DNA of 64,000 nucleotides from Rutstroemia sp. NJR-2017a BVV2. Lineage: Eukaryota > Ascomycota > Leotiomycetes > Helotiales > Rutstroemiaceae. Location of the stretch: positions 248,001 to 312,000 of the forward strand of contig NJPS01000032.1 in NCBI GenBank assembly GCA_002946415.1, given 5' to 3'. Positions within the stretch are counted from its first letter, which is position 1; each line of letters starts with the position of its first letter. The notes beneath the pieces were generated by a model, which saw only the letters and a list, made by a program, of their open reading frames with translations, made no database searches and was not told the DNA's origin. This document shows, piece by piece, positions 10,760-22,140 of this stretch. The position numbers and the translations under genes are program-made.

Positions 10760-13700
10760 GTGAACTTTGACAACTTGGTTCACACCCTGGCAATGAGGCG
10801 GAATCATTTTCTCTGGAGAAGCTTTGCAGTTTGCTATCCAGACAAGAACACAACCACCGTATTTACAGACCCTGTCAAGGCGAACAACAACGTAGGCGTC
10901 GCTTTCATCTTTACTGGACAAGGGGCACAATACCTGGGCATGGGTCAGCGACTAATTGACTTCGGCGTCTTCAGGGATAGCTTGGAAAAGTCCGAAATGT
11001 GTTTGAGCCAGCTTGGCTGCCAGTGGTCACTACTCGACATTATTCGAGGAAGAAACAGTGACCTGCAGATAGATACGCCGGAATACAGTCAACCATTGAC
11101 TACATGCCTCCAGATAGCCCTTGTGGATCTGTGGAAGGACTTTGGCATAACACCATCCGTGGTACTTGGTCACTCGTCTGGAGAAATTGCAGCAGCATAT
11201 GCTGCTGGCTTACTGTCGCGGTTTTCCGCCGTGAAGATTGCATACCTGCGAGGTAAACTCTCTTCCCATCTCGCGAACGATACGAGAGCCTTCACAATGA
11301 TGGCTGTTGGTCTATCTCAGAAAGACGTCCTTCCCTACCTCGATCGACTGGAAAGACATTGCGGCACATCTGGCGCAGTTGCAATAGGGTGCATTAACAG
11401 CTCGAAGAGCGTCACGTTAACTGGATATGCTGCAGAGCTCAAAGTTGTTGAGCAATGGCTTCAGGCTGATTCAGTTTTCGCGCAGAAGATCCGGTGTACA
11501 GTTCCCTATCGCTCACACTTTATGGAGGCAATTGCGGATGATTATCTCCTGGCATTGGGAAGACTTGATGCGAGGAGAACTTCTGAATCCTGTCCTATGA
11601 TTTCTTCGGTCACAAAAGACTTTATGTCTCCAGAAGATGCCAGCAGCGCGGATTATTGGGTACGGAACCTCCTCTCTCCTGTAGAATTCGATGGCGCATT
11701 TTCAAAGCTCTTGGCTCAAATAAACAAGAGCCCTCGCAAACAACTTCGAAAACCAGCTCAAAAGACATTGCAGATTGGTATTTTACTTGAGATCGGTCCA
11801 CATGGCGCGCTACAAAGCCCTATCCGTGAAGGTCTGAGGACTTTCTCCGGCCCCAAGAAGCCAATTTACGTTGTATCCCTGAACCGCAATCGAGATGCCC
11901 CTGTCTCCATGTTAAATGCTGTTGGCAATATTTACTGCATTTTGAAGGCTAATGGTCTTGATGATGCCCTAAGACCGGCTGTCGCAGGTCTGCCTAAGTA
12001 TCCGTTCAACCGCAAGCAGTCATATTGGATTGAGAGTCGCTTAAGTAAGAACTTGCGCTTCCGTCATCTCGCTCGACACGACCTTTTGGGGACCCAGAGT
12101 TTAGACTGGAACCCTAGAATAGCACAGTGGCGCAATGTCATGCGAATTGCCGAGATTCCATGGGCGAAAGACCACAGAATTGACGGTCAAATCATATTTT
12201 CCGCATCCGGCATGTTGGTCATGGCCATGGAAGGTCTCAAGCAACTTATGGAAGACGCATCTTGCTTGAAAGGGATGCATATCAAGACGGTAACTTTCTC
12301 ACATCCCATTCGTTTCTCCGAAGAAGCTGGAAAAGTCGAGGTTCAGCTGACTCTGTCGTCCTTTTCTAATGACCGTTCATGGTCCGAGTTCCGGCTTTTT
12401 GTGCTGGATAATGACATATATTCTGAGTGTTGTAACGGTTTTATCAAAGCTATAACTGACGAACAAGACTTCGATAAGGTGTCCTCGTTTTTTGGAATGG
12501 CGGATACTAAAAAATGGATCGAAGACACTCGGAGCGCTTGCCGAGGACCGGAAGAAGACCTCTATGGGATGGATACTGGAAGTACTGTGGTCTATGGGCC
12601 AGCTTTCCAGAATCTCAATCATCTAATGTTGGGAAGTAATGGAGAGGCTATCGCAGAAGTCAATACTCAGTCGTGGATGTCTGAGGATGAAGCTCAATTT
12701 TCTCCTTCCTATATTGTACATCCTGCGACACTTGACGGCTTTGCACAGCTAATTGTACCGGCGTTGAGCAAAATGCAAAGCGATCTGCCAACCATGGTCC
12801 CAAGCCGCATTGCTAATGTTTGGGTGAATTGCAGCAGCTTGGGTTTACAAGAAGGGAACGTGCGTGCTGCCGCAAAGTGCAAACTGCATGGACACCAAGG
12901 TGCAACAGCTGACATTATTGGAATGCCCATGCCAGAAGGGTCTGCGAGGCCACTCGTCTGCTTTGAGGGCCTGGAGACCGTATTCATTGAAAAAACCGAG
13001 TTTCAGGACGAAACAGGCGCTTTACCACGGATGCTCTTCACCCAAGTCGCTTCCAAGCCTGCTCTCGATATGATGAGCAACGAGCAGCTGTTTCTCTTCT
13101 GCACTCGGGACAGGCCAAAACAACCAGCCAATGTAGTCGAGATTTATCAGTCAACAACAATGTCTATCATGTGTTTCGTCGCTGATGCTTTGGCATTTAT
13201 TGAAAAAAATCCTTTTCCGCCAGCGGAGAGTCATTTTAAATCATACGTTGATTGGATGAAATTTCAAGTACGAAGGCTTAAAAATGAAGAGCTATCGATC
13301 TCTCAGTCAGCAGTCCAAGAACTTTGCAAAAATACAGTTGTCCGAGAAAGCCTCATTTCTCAAGTCGAAGAGTCAGGGATCGACGGGTTCCTCTTCATGC
13401 ATATTGGCCGTAATCTGATCAAGATCCTCCAGGGCAAGGTTGATGTACTCGATCTTATGTTCAGCAATGGTCTAGCTGACCGTTATTACGAACAAATGCT
13501 TGCGAACGAGCATCATGCCTACCCTGCATCTGCTTACATTAAGCTGCTCTGCTTTCAAAATCCTTCCATGAATATTCTGGAAGTTGGTGCTGGTACCGGT
13601 GGTCAGACCTTGTGCCTTTTGGAGACAATGAGTCGTGGCGGGTACAAGAAATGGGCGCGATACGACTACACAGATATCTCGGCGGGATTCTTTGCTCAGG

Positions 13701-14389
13701 CACGTGCCAAGTTCCATGAGTATGTTGACCTGATGGACTTCCGCATTTGCGATATCTCAAAAGATGTAGTTGCTCAGTCTTTCGAAGGAGGGACATACGA
13801 CCTCGTCGTAGCATCACACGTGCTTCATGCGACCGATGACGTTCATCAGTCATTGTCCAATATTTACAAGCTTCTTAAGCCTGGTGGAAAATTGCTCTTG
13901 TTTGAAACCACTGTTCCTGAGGCCATTCCCATTGGTTTGGTATTTGGCCTGCTGAAAGGCTGGTGGAGTCCCTTGGATCATGAGCCACGTTCCACGCACA
14001 GTCCATGCTTGACGGTAGAACACTGGCATCAAAATCTGCAGAATGCAGGATTTTCTGGCGTTGATGTCGAGATTCCAGGGCAAGAAGACATATCCTGCCG
14101 GTGCAGTAGCATTATCATAACCACTGCAATCCGGCGCAACCCAGCTGAGCACGAGAAAATTTCACGGGAAGTTGCCTTGGTTGTGGACCGAAAGTTCCAG
14201 GTTCAGTCATCTGCTGGTGCAGCTTTGAAGCAAGCATTCCTCCCGAATGTCTTCGATAAAAGTCGCATATACACGCTTGCAGAGCTCGCAGCTAAAGAAA
14301 AGCACGAGCAGGCTGTAACTGTTTTTCTTCTTGAGTTAGATGCCATATTTCTGGATGGTATCAGCGAAGCAGACTATTCTCTCATATAA
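10760..14389 (+). CDS. Open AT-DH-CMeT segment of the PKS relic
   Basis: The longest open frame of the window (1209 codons), an internal stretch of the PKS relic rather than an independent gene. Its first codon is GTG, not ATG, and it continues the polypeptide that begins upstream. Residues about 46-375 are a malonyl-CoA acyltransferase ([20 protein letters not shown] with the nucleophile Ser139). Residues about 430-735 are a dehydratase with His472 and Gly476 of HxxxGxxxxP, but Ser481 in place of Pro, and Asp659 in [11 protein letters not shown]. Residues about 900-1135 are a C-methyltransferase with [10 protein letters not shown] at 939-948 and HVLHATDD. The frame ends at a TAA inside the linker after the methyltransferase; the same frame resumes at once. 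Long conserved stretches suggest the loss is recent. Confidence 0.7.
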   Translation: MNFDNLVHTLAMRRNHFLWRSFAVCYPDKNTTTVFTDPVKANNNVGVAFIFTGQGAQYLGMGQRLIDFGVFRDSLEKSEMCLSQLGCQWSLLDIIRGRNSDLQIDTPEYSQPLTTCLQIALVDLWKDFGITPSVVLGHSSGEIAAAYAAGLLSRFSAVKIAYLRGKLSSHLANDTRAFTMMAVGLSQKDVLPYLDRLERHCGTSGAVAIGCINSSKSVTLTGYAAELKVVEQWLQADSVFAQKIRCTVPYRSHFMEAIADDYLLALGRLDARRTSESCPMISSVTKDFMSPEDASSADYWVRNLLSPVEFDGAFSKLLAQINKSPRKQLRKPAQKTLQIGILLEIGPHGALQSPIREGLRTFSGPKKPIYVVSLNRNRDAPVSMLNAVGNIYCILKANGLDDALRPAVAGLPKYPFNRKQSYWIESRLSKNLRFRHLARHDLLGTQSLDWNPRIAQWRNVMRIAEIPWAKDHRIDGQIIFSASGMLVMAMEGLKQLMEDASCLKGMHIKTVTFSHPIRFSEEAGKVEVQLTLSSFSNDRSWSEFRLFVLDNDIYSECCNGFIKAITDEQDFDKVSSFFGMADTKKWIEDTRSACRGPEEDLYGMDTGSTVVYGPAFQNLNHLMLGSNGEAIAEVNTQSWMSEDEAQFSPSYIVHPATLDGFAQLIVPALSKMQSDLPTMVPSRIANVWVNCSSLGLQEGNVRAAAKCKLHGHQGATADIIGMPMPEGSARPLVCFEGLETVFIEKTEFQDETGALPRMLFTQVASKPALDMMSNEQLFLFCTRDRPKQPANVVEIYQSTTMSIMCFVADALAFIEKNPFPPAESHFKSYVDWMKFQVRRLKNEELSISQSAVQELCKNTVVRESLISQVEESGIDGFLFMHIGRNLIKILQGKVDVLDLMFSNGLADRYYEQMLANEHHAYPASAYIKLLCFQNPSMNILEVGAGTGGQTLCLLETMSRGGYKKWARYDYTDISAGFFAQARAKFHEYVDLMDFRICDISKDVVAQSFEGGTYDLVVASHVLHATDDVHQSLSNIYKLLKPGGKLLLFETTVPEAIPIGLVFGLLKGWWSPLDHEPRSTHSPCLTVEHWHQNLQNAGFSGVDVEIPGQEDISCRCSSIIITTAIRRNPAEHEKISREVALVVDRKFQVQSSAGAALKQAFLPNVFDKSRIYTLAELAAKEKHEQAVTVFLLELDAIFLDGISEADYSLI

Positions 14390-15115
14390 TCAATCCTCAC
14401 CCGATCAAAGACCCATCTCTGGATCACAAGGGCTATCGCAGGAGATCTCGAGCCTAGAAACCATCTCGCCGAAGGTGTTGGTCGTGTACTAATGTCTGAA
14501 AACTCAACGCGGAAATTTGCAACACTATCCCTGGAGAAAATATCAGGGCAAGATGACCAGGGGATGATTCCTGTCATAGTGAATGTCGTGAAACGAGTGG
14601 CGTACTCAAGTGTTGAAGATCTGGAGACTAACTACTCTGCTTCTTCCGATGGCCTACTGTATACTCAAAGAATTGTCCCAGATACGGTCATGGGCAACAC
14701 TATTGCCCACAAAATCAAGCCACGCCAGAACGTAGAGTGCCAAATCTCTCCGAATACCCAGTTTCAACTCCAGATAAAGTCACCAGGTCGTCTCGAACCA
14801 GTCCAATGGGTGGAAAGCGAGGAACGATTAGAGCTATCTTCTCTAGCTCTGAGAAACACCAACGATGACGAGGCTACTGCGTTAGTAACGAGCTGGTTTT
14901 CGTACAAGATTTGCCAAGTCTTGGGACTGGTTGAGTCGGATATCGACACTGCCAAGCCCTTGCATACATATGGCATCGATTCTCTCATCGCTATTGACTT
15001 GAGAAATTGGCTGGCGAGAGAAATTGGCGCTAATATCGATGTTTTTATGCTTATGGGCAACGGTCCTATGGAAGCAATTAGTGCGGAATCGGCGAAAAGA
15101 AGCCGGTTTCGATGA
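14390..15115 (+). pseudogene. Post-stop PKS tail: linker and acyl carrier protein
   Basis: It continues in the same frame as the AT-DH-MT segment right after the TAA. The first part (SILTRSKTHLWITRA, then GVGRVLMSEN) is the usual linker before the enoylreductase. After LEPVQWVE, where an ER domain should start, the sequence passes directly to the region before the carrier domain, so ER and KR (about 700 residues in homologues) are absent. The ACP reads KICQVLGLVESDIDTAKPLH, then YGIDSLIAIDLRNW, with the phosphopantetheine Ser encoded at 14981-14983. The natural stop is at 15113-15115. Confidence 0.7.
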
Positions 15116-16342
15116 AACAAATACCTCTTAATGATAAATTATATATATCAATTTACTCGGTGAGGTTTTTTCCATGTCTGGTGAATTAGCACGTCGGAAG
15201 TCAAAGGTGCTTCAAAGTCCCGCCGGAAGTATCGAAGCCGGTTCTCTCATTCGTCCTTTGGTCCTGTACATGATCATTGACCGTTGAGCACAGGAACACA
15301 GCATCTCAGGCTGCAAGCTCCTGAGTTCTACATGGAGTTCTTGCAGAAAGTCGAGGGTCTGTGTGTACGCACACTGGAGTTGAGAAAAGAACACGGGTAA
15401 AAAGTAATCATAATTCAGGAGCTTGTTGAATTACCAAGTGCTCAGCAAGGTATGAAACGTGGATGGCACGATGGACGATCAAAAAGTCCAGAGCTTTGCA
15501 TCGCCCAATGATCCTTGTTGAAGCCAATTGAGATGAAAGATTTAAATTCTTCTTGCCTTGTGGGATAAGTTACAGGATAAGGGCGAGGATTTGGATCCTG
15601 AAAGGATTGTACTTGTACGACATGTGCGGCGCAGGAGTGTTTTCGTAGGGCAGAAGAATAAATGATGGATGATGAGGTACAGCTAAATAGTAAAAACCCA
15701 AGACCCTGAGTCTTGAGATTGACAGGTTCCGATGCGCCGACCTGACGATGGCAGATTCCAGATTCCAGACTACTGCGTGGTAAGTGGGCTGGGCTGACTC
15801 TCCGAAGTACTTTAGTACGAAGTAAGTACATTGTGCATTGTATCCACTGCTCAGGTACCATATGGGGAAATTGACCGGGTAGCCTGGGAAGTGGCAGTGG
15901 GAAGGGAGAAGTGGAAAGTGGGAATGGGGAGAAGGAAATTGTGTAGACGAGCTATGTCGTTCGTACAGGTACAAGTTACAAGTTACATACATGTATCCTA
16001 TTCGAGAAAGATTCTTGGAGACTTGCAGACTTGGAGACTGCGTAGAGGCAAAGCTGATCAGACCGTTGCGGAGAGCGTAGCGTTTGAAGATCTAACGGAT
16101 ACGTTGGCTAGCATGAATGATCTTCATCTCAAAGGCATTGTCACCAACTATCAGTCGTCCATGGCTGTTATACCCCCAGGTCTCATTGCCAGAAACTGCA
16201 ATCCGCAGCTCCAATTTTCACCTCCGAGAGATCATTTCAATCATTTGCTTGGCTCGCTATTCTACCGTCGTGCTTGCATAAGTCAGACCTCATATTAATC
16301 CAGGGCCGTGTTCGTGCAGCAGTTCGCAGTTCGCAGTTCGTC

Positions 16343-16382
<40 letters not shown>

Positions 16383-17425
16383 AGCTCCAACTTCCCAAGA
16401 TCTCAAAGCAGTTCCTTGCGCTTTGCACAGCCTCGACCGTCTTCATAAACCTTGACTTATTGTGCATTGTTTGCACATACCGCCGGGCCCTATCAGTCGC
16501 AAACTTGCATCGCTTCAATCGGCCTGGACTGTTGCCGTAATGTACGAGCGTCGAGCGTACGAAATTAACTGCGAAGTAAAACAATTCTCGATAAAGTAGC
16601 CTTTGTACTTCGTAGTCCTTTACGAAGTCCTTGGACCGTAACCTTAGTCTTGCGTATCGCTTTCGCGTGCGTCTCACCACCACCACTACCACCACCACCT
16701 TACCACAAACTCCGTTCAAACTTCGTCCAATACCACTCATTCTCTCCCTCCCTTCACTTCCTGACGTCCACACCTTCGCGCCTTTCTTGTACTTCCTGGC
16801 CACATCCATTCATTTTTTCCTATTCGTCCACGACCAGGACCTTGCACTTCACTTTGCACACACTTCTTTTCACACCCCTCAAACCCCCAATTCGTTCTAC
16901 TCTTCCTTTCCCCCCCCAACTTACCTTACCCGTTCGTACACAATCCTTCTTCCTACCTACCCGACCAACTTTCAATTCGACTCTCGTACTGTTGCACCTC
17001 CATCCCTTTTCATCTACATTCGCACGAACTACCCACTTTATCAGCCCTCATAACCGCCCGCCCTCTCAACAACGCAAGTGGTGATAGTACCATTACCTTC
17101 AAATAAGCTCGCTGCTACTGCTGGACTGTGGTTAGCTATAATACGATATTGCAAAAGCATTGCGACTTGAATCGGATCGCAATTGGAGCTTTTATCGGGA
17201 CGTTTTCCATATTCCGGTCACTGCACTGCAGGTGAAACACCACTTTGACGACATTACCTTTATTCTTTTCTATGAAACTCTTCAATACCTGATTTATCTC
17301 TTTTATCTTCTGTTTATACTCGAAAGTACGACCGTTCGATTGAATCGAATGCTACCATATTCACGACAATAATCATTCGCCGGGCTCAATTTCGACGTCC
17401 GCTCCACGTTTTGTGAATCTTCCTT
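15116..17425. other. Intergenic with pyrimidine-rich SHO1 leader
   Basis: 2.3 kb without a recognisable gene. Two parts differ: 15.1-16.3 kb is ordinary sequence with chance open frames, while about 16.66-17.05 kb is strongly C/T-rich on the plus strand, as in long fungal 5' leaders. A (GTGCTC)n run lies at 16343-16383. Confidence 0.45.
16343..16383. repeat. Hexanucleotide microsatellite (GTGCTC)n
   Basis: About six perfect copies of GTGCTC, preceded by CAGTTCG repeats at 16320-16340. Non-coding, about 1 kb upstream of SHO1. Confidence 0.85.
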
Positions 17426-18565
17426 ATGCCATCATACGGATCACTATACTCGCCATCAATACGCAAAATGAACGCACAATCAGATTACAAGGGAAGGAGG
17501 ACGCAGGGCATGCGTGGAATGAGTATGGATAATATTTTGGGAGATCCATTCGCGTTGGCTACCATATCCATTGCCATGGTATGTGCTTCAGAAGATTCAT
17601 ACTGGCTGCGCCGTATGAACACGATCTGCGATGAATTGTGACTAACATGTTCTTTCAAACAGCTTGCATGGTTTATTGCGTTTATTGGATCGATAATAGC
17701 AACAATATCACACGGAGGGAATGACGGCTTTCCAAATTACTCATGGTTCACCGTTGCATATATGCTATGCTGCATCATCGGCGTGTTCGTCGTGATCGCG
17801 TCAGACACGACGCAAACTTACCATGTTGCTATAGTGGGGTTCCTAGCTACCGGTCTGGTACTCACGAGCTCATCCGTCAATTCCTTGATCTATTCATCAA
17901 ATGGGGCCAAAGAAGCCAGCGCGGCTGGACACATTCTTCTTTCAATGGTTTCGGTAAGTTTGCGTGGGACGCATGCCTCGATATTTGCTGACATGTATAT
18001 CCAGATTGTCTGGATTTTCTACTTCGGTTCCACGCCTTCCGCAGTTCCGCGAGCATACCTTGATTCATTCGCTCTTCACAAAGACCATCGAGCATCATCA
18101 GGTGGACGAGGAATGTCTACCAATTATGGAAACGGTTATGGAAACGGTTATGGAAATGGTCGCCCGGACACTTCAATTTCGTCAAATGTCCCACCACAAA
18201 TGTACACATCAGCCCAATTGGGAGGTTTCGAAACATCATCACCTGTAGCAGGATTTCCTGGAGGGGCTGCAGGAGCAGAAAGAAACTCCACGATACCAAG
18301 ATTTGGCAATGGTGCTAGTAACCTAGGAGTAAATGGAGGCATGAGCTCAGAACCTACAGCAGGAGAAGTAGTTGCACCAACAGAATATCCATACCGAGCG
18401 AAGGCGATTTACTCCTACGACGCCAACCCGGACGACGCGAACGAGATCAGTTTCGCAAAGCATGAAATTCTGGAGGTATCAGACGTTAGCGGAAGATGGT
18501 GGCAAGCAAAGAAGGAGAATGGAGACACCGGAATAGCACCCTCGAATTACTTAATCCTGTTATAG
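17426..18565 (+). CDS. sho1: High-osmolarity signalling protein SHO1
   Basis: Plasma-membrane osmosensor adaptor feeding the HOG/Pbs2 MAP-kinase pathway and polarity signalling. Three exons: 17426-17578, 17663-17953 and 18005-18565. The N-terminus has [20 protein letters not shown], leading into four membrane helices ([68 protein letters not shown]). A cytoplasmic linker follows with three tandem YGNG units. The C-terminal SH3 domain carries [20 protein letters not shown], then [20 protein letters not shown]. Domain order and size (about 334 residues) are those of fungal SHO1. The downstream ATG at residue 15 (MNAQSDYKG) is an alternative start. Confidence 0.95.
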
Positions 18566-20502
18566 GATAACACGGGCGATGGAAAGCAGACAGCAATATA
18601 CCACCACGCGCTTGTACTGGGAAATGGTCGGAAGTCTTGAGCGCGTGGAGAGAACCTTCTCAACAAATGGGATACCTGGGTTTTGGGTCGGAGTTATGTA
18701 ATCAAGTAAATGTGTCACGATAGGGTTTCGTTTTGCTTTTCTTTTTGCAGTTGCTTTCTTTTTTCTTTTGGCTTCTAGCTCTCATGGCTCCTTGCCCTAT
18801 TTTTGTGTTAACCGGCGAGAAGCAAGCAGATGCGCACAGCTCGTTGTTTCATTCATATTACATACCTAGGTACATTAGGTGGGATAGGGAGGTTGGGGTT
18901 TTGGTCTGGCTTGTTCCAACTTCTATTCTAAAGGCAAACGAAGGCTGAGGAAACTGAATTGAAATGGGCGGACGGAATCAATAAACATTATGCAGAAGAC
19001 GCGGAAACGGTCAAGGAAGTGGAGGTTGTTCCAACTCGGTGCTCGGAGAGATCTTCTGGCTGCTCATCAGCCGCTGCAATCACAGCGCCATGCAACCGGA
19101 TCAGTTGGTGGTAGCTAGCACTATGGGAATGCCAAATGTACATTATATCTATCTTTTTCAAACTTTAAGAACAACTTTCACTTTATTCTCGTCAGGGCAG
19201 TTCAATTGTTGGTCTTAGGTATATCCTACATCGAATCTACAACTTGAACGCATATCCATGTGCTGCTCTGCGACCTTTCTTCGTTGCCTTCGGGACACGA
19301 CCTCCCACGCTCAGCCCCACTTTCCTTCCCTTCGCACTTCTCGCATCCATTCAGTCCTTCCTCGATGAGAACTCCTCGCTCGGCTTTGCGAAGATCAGCA
19401 CAGTGTGCATGTTTGTAGAAGCGAAGCGAAGCAAAGCAGCGACTGGTAGAATGCGGACCCGAGGATAACGGCAGGAACGTCATCTAGGACACAAAACAAT
19501 AGAGCGATCCAACTCATATATACCTCTCGCTCTCCGTCCTTTCTACAGGATCCCGTGTAGAGGGGTTTACGATCAGCACTCGATTCTTGTGGCTCGTCCA
19601 CGTGAACACAGGCTGTTATCGCTGGTGTTATTGACACAGTACAGTCTCTGTAGTAGATGAGGTGGAGTGAAGCCGTCCGCACCAGATTCATTCGTTGAAT
19701 GAGCAACTTGAACCAGCCCAAGCAAGGGAGCAAGAACAATGAAGTAATAGAGGAGCGGGGTAAAGAAAGGAGGAGCAAGTGAGCAGCATAACCGTATCGA
19801 TACGCCTTTCGCTGCAGATTAGCTATAGTGAAAGCGGGCAGGTGGAGTATAGAAAGAGTGAACAGCTTAGATGTTTGTATGCGGCGGGTGCTTGGAGCGT
19901 TTGAGGAGTCCTGGGAAGCTTCTAAATCTCAAAAGTTCGTCTGTATGCAATTCTTTATATTCTCGTTGTGATTCTGTGAGTTTTATGTCTTCCTGAGATC
20001 TACTGTAAGTGGACTTTCCAATGCGTAAGAAGCAATGCTCAATAGATATGGTTGGAAGAACGAGATGTATAGATCTTCCTCTCTACTTCTCTACTAGAGG
20101 CGCAGACCCAAATCGGACACGCTTCGTTGCCGTGATGTTATGAAATATTGGTGTATAACCCCAAGTGAGGTCCCGAACGTCTATAAATTCTAGTCTTCCG
20201 CATTTCAAGAATATCTTGCTATCAAATGGGGTATGCACTGTCCTGGCATTATGGTTTTGTACTTTTACCCAGTAAAACCATTTCATCCGACACGAAAAAA
20301 GAAAGGCCCGTCCATCCATTCATCCATCCCACATGCCACCCAGATAGGTTTTAAAAAGAAGTGATATCTCGCACGAAGCCGCACCCATTTTTCCAGTCCC
20401 AGCAGACGTCCCAAAATCGACAGCATCCCACAAGTTTTTGATTCTTCAATCAAAGAACTAAAAATGGGATTGTAACAAACAGCACTGGTTAACATAATTC
20501 CT
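18566..20502. other. Convergent intergenic, SHO1 / LAG1
   Basis: 1.9 kb between two 3' ends. Open frames at 19226-19483 and 19395-19778 (minus) show no family features. Nothing else recognised; the length is large for a convergent spacer. Confidence 0.45.
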
Positions 20503-22140
20503 TCAAACGCCTTTGTCACACCCAATCCTTCCTAGCAACTCCTTCCTATCACTGTGACCCGGAATGCTTACCCCACTCGCACTACTAGAACTCTTCCTAT
20601 ACCGGCTGTTCCTCGACGTCCGGCCTCTAAGGTTCAGTGCCTCAACACCCACTTCTTCCTCATAAGGCTCGCCTTCGAATTGATTCACCGCCTCTGTGAT
20701 GTGTTTCTCATCTAGGCTGACGCCCTCTTCCTCGTCCTCGGCTTCATCTTCGCTCCTTATATCTTCGGCTTCCCCCCCTCTGATGACCTTGATGGCAACT
20801 TTCATGATCATCCAGAACCACATCAAAGTGATGCATTGGAGGAACAACAGGGCGCTCAGAAATCCCCATTTAATTTGGTCATTCCAGCAAACTGTTCCTT
20901 CAGGGTCACGGAATGGCGTAAATAGATGACCAAAACGATCTCGGGGCGAGAATGGCCCAGTGATATCACCATTCTTGCCGTGATAACACCCGTAGTTGAT
21001 GATTCTAGGGATATCTGCCCATACTGAGTGACAAATCATCATATAGAAAACGTGACGGGCAGCTATCCAAGTGACGAGGAATAGACCGAAAGCAAAGTCG
21101 CAAAGAGTGTTATACCCAAGATACTTGAGACATTTTGCGAACTGGATGAAAGGATTAGCTTCTTCCAAAGTGACGCAGAAACTTTTGTTTTGTCATAGGG
21201 AGAGGTTCTTACTGGGAAGAAAATATCCACCACATCCATCAAGCAAAGGATTACATTGGCTACTTTCGTCTGATGATAACCGTAACTGGTAAATATCAAC
21301 AAAGTCGTAACAATGTGATGCGAGAACATTTGCCAATGATCCTTTCGACGTTCTTCGATGTTGATAACCATTATTTGTTGCAGCCAAAATGCGTACTGCA
21401 CCAATATGTACCATTTTTGAAGTCCGCCAATTTCTCTATCTGGCCAGTTTGTCCATAGCTCGCTCATATTCAACCAGTAGTCCGAATTGATGTATATGTA
21501 CTAGGGAGAGATGAGTCGGAGGCCTCCTCATGGGGAGGACTAGCCATAACATACCATTCCAAGAGTCCAAAACACCGAATAATAAACCAGAAGCCAAGCC
21601 TGCTCAGCAAATCTCGTCGTATCCTTTTGCGTTTTTATTCCTCCCATTTTAGCCAATGGAGTGAGAACATAATCCATGACAGCAGCACGAAGTCCAGTAA
21701 AGACCACGATCCAATAAAACACCATCCAAGCGTCATTCCAGCCTGCGCAATACCTGCCGGACTCGGGGTTGTAGTACGAGAGCTCGAAGAATTTGCGGGT
21801 GTGTCGGCGGGCTCTGGGGAAACAGAGGTGCGTTAAGGAGAGGAGCATCAGGAGATTAACGGACAACCCTAAAGCCAGCTGTTAGGACAGACTATTTTGG
21901 AGTGAGATGGGGGGAAATACCTATTTGGTGCTGTACGATCCATTTGCAGACCATTTCCAGAGGTCCATCCTCTTTCCTCTTGACCTTTCTCTTATTTATC
22001 ATAGGTCGAGTGGGACATTGCGTTTGGCTGTGAAAGTTTTGTTCTATACCAATAATACTGTCGCCAGGTTTATTTGCCCAATCTTGCACAACTTCATTGT
22101 ATTCATCTTGTGCCGCGACGGTTGGGGGATTTTGGTTCAT
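20503..22140 (-). CDS. lag1: Ceramide synthase (LAG1/LAC1 longevity-assurance protein)
   Basis: ER membrane acyl-CoA-dependent ceramide synthase that N-acylates sphingoid bases. Four exons. Exon 1 starts MNQNPPTVAAQDEYNEVVQD, with a basic stretch NKRKVKRKEDGP before the first helix. The TLC/Lag1p domain spans exons 2-4: YWIVVFTGLRAAVMDYVLTP, FAEQAWLLVYYSVFWTLGM, and the catalytic double His in HWQMFSHHIVTTLLIFTSYG, then VILCLMDVVDIFFP. Exon 4 continues in phase with FAKCLKYLGYNTLCD after the acceptor ATCCAG. The C-terminal tail is acidic (EDEAEDEEEGVSLDE), as in fungal LAG1. The gene looks intact. Confidence 0.93.

Larger units (their letters stand above)
9059..15115 (+). pseudogene. Relic highly reducing polyketide synthase (KS-AT-DH-MT-ACP remnants)
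   Basis: Type I iterative HR-PKS locus, broken at several places. Order: KS 9059 to about 10510, AT about 10900-11900, DH about 12050-12990, C-MeT about 13450-14130, ACP about 14880-15080. The KS keeps the active Cys (DSACSSSL), HGTGTP and KANIGHL motifs. Lesions: (1) near 9148 the frame jumps from ..DATSVEA to ..NIDAFYHP, and about 18 expected residues are absent; (2) the intron starting at 9393 has no AG acceptor where the reading frame needs it (about 9445); (3) near 10035-10041 GEGIAV abuts AHGTGTP out of frame, with about 60 residues missing; (4) one extra base in a C-run at 10730-10733 shifts the frame; (5) TAA at 14387-14389 lies in frame; (6) no ER or KR lies before the ACP. Four other introns (9201-9247, 9715-9774, 10296-10353, 10405-10455) are normal. 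Intact HR-PKSs run 2,200-2,600 residues. The product is unknown. Confidence 0.85.

Noticed and set aside
16343..16383. Repeat array considered as CRISPR-like
   Set aside because: Continuous hexamer microsatellite with no spacers, in a eukaryotic genome.
16650..17084. Two overlapping open frames of about 140 codons upstream of SHO1
   Set aside because: They arise from C/T-rich low-complexity DNA (Pro/Ser/Thr/Leu-rich translations in several frames at once).
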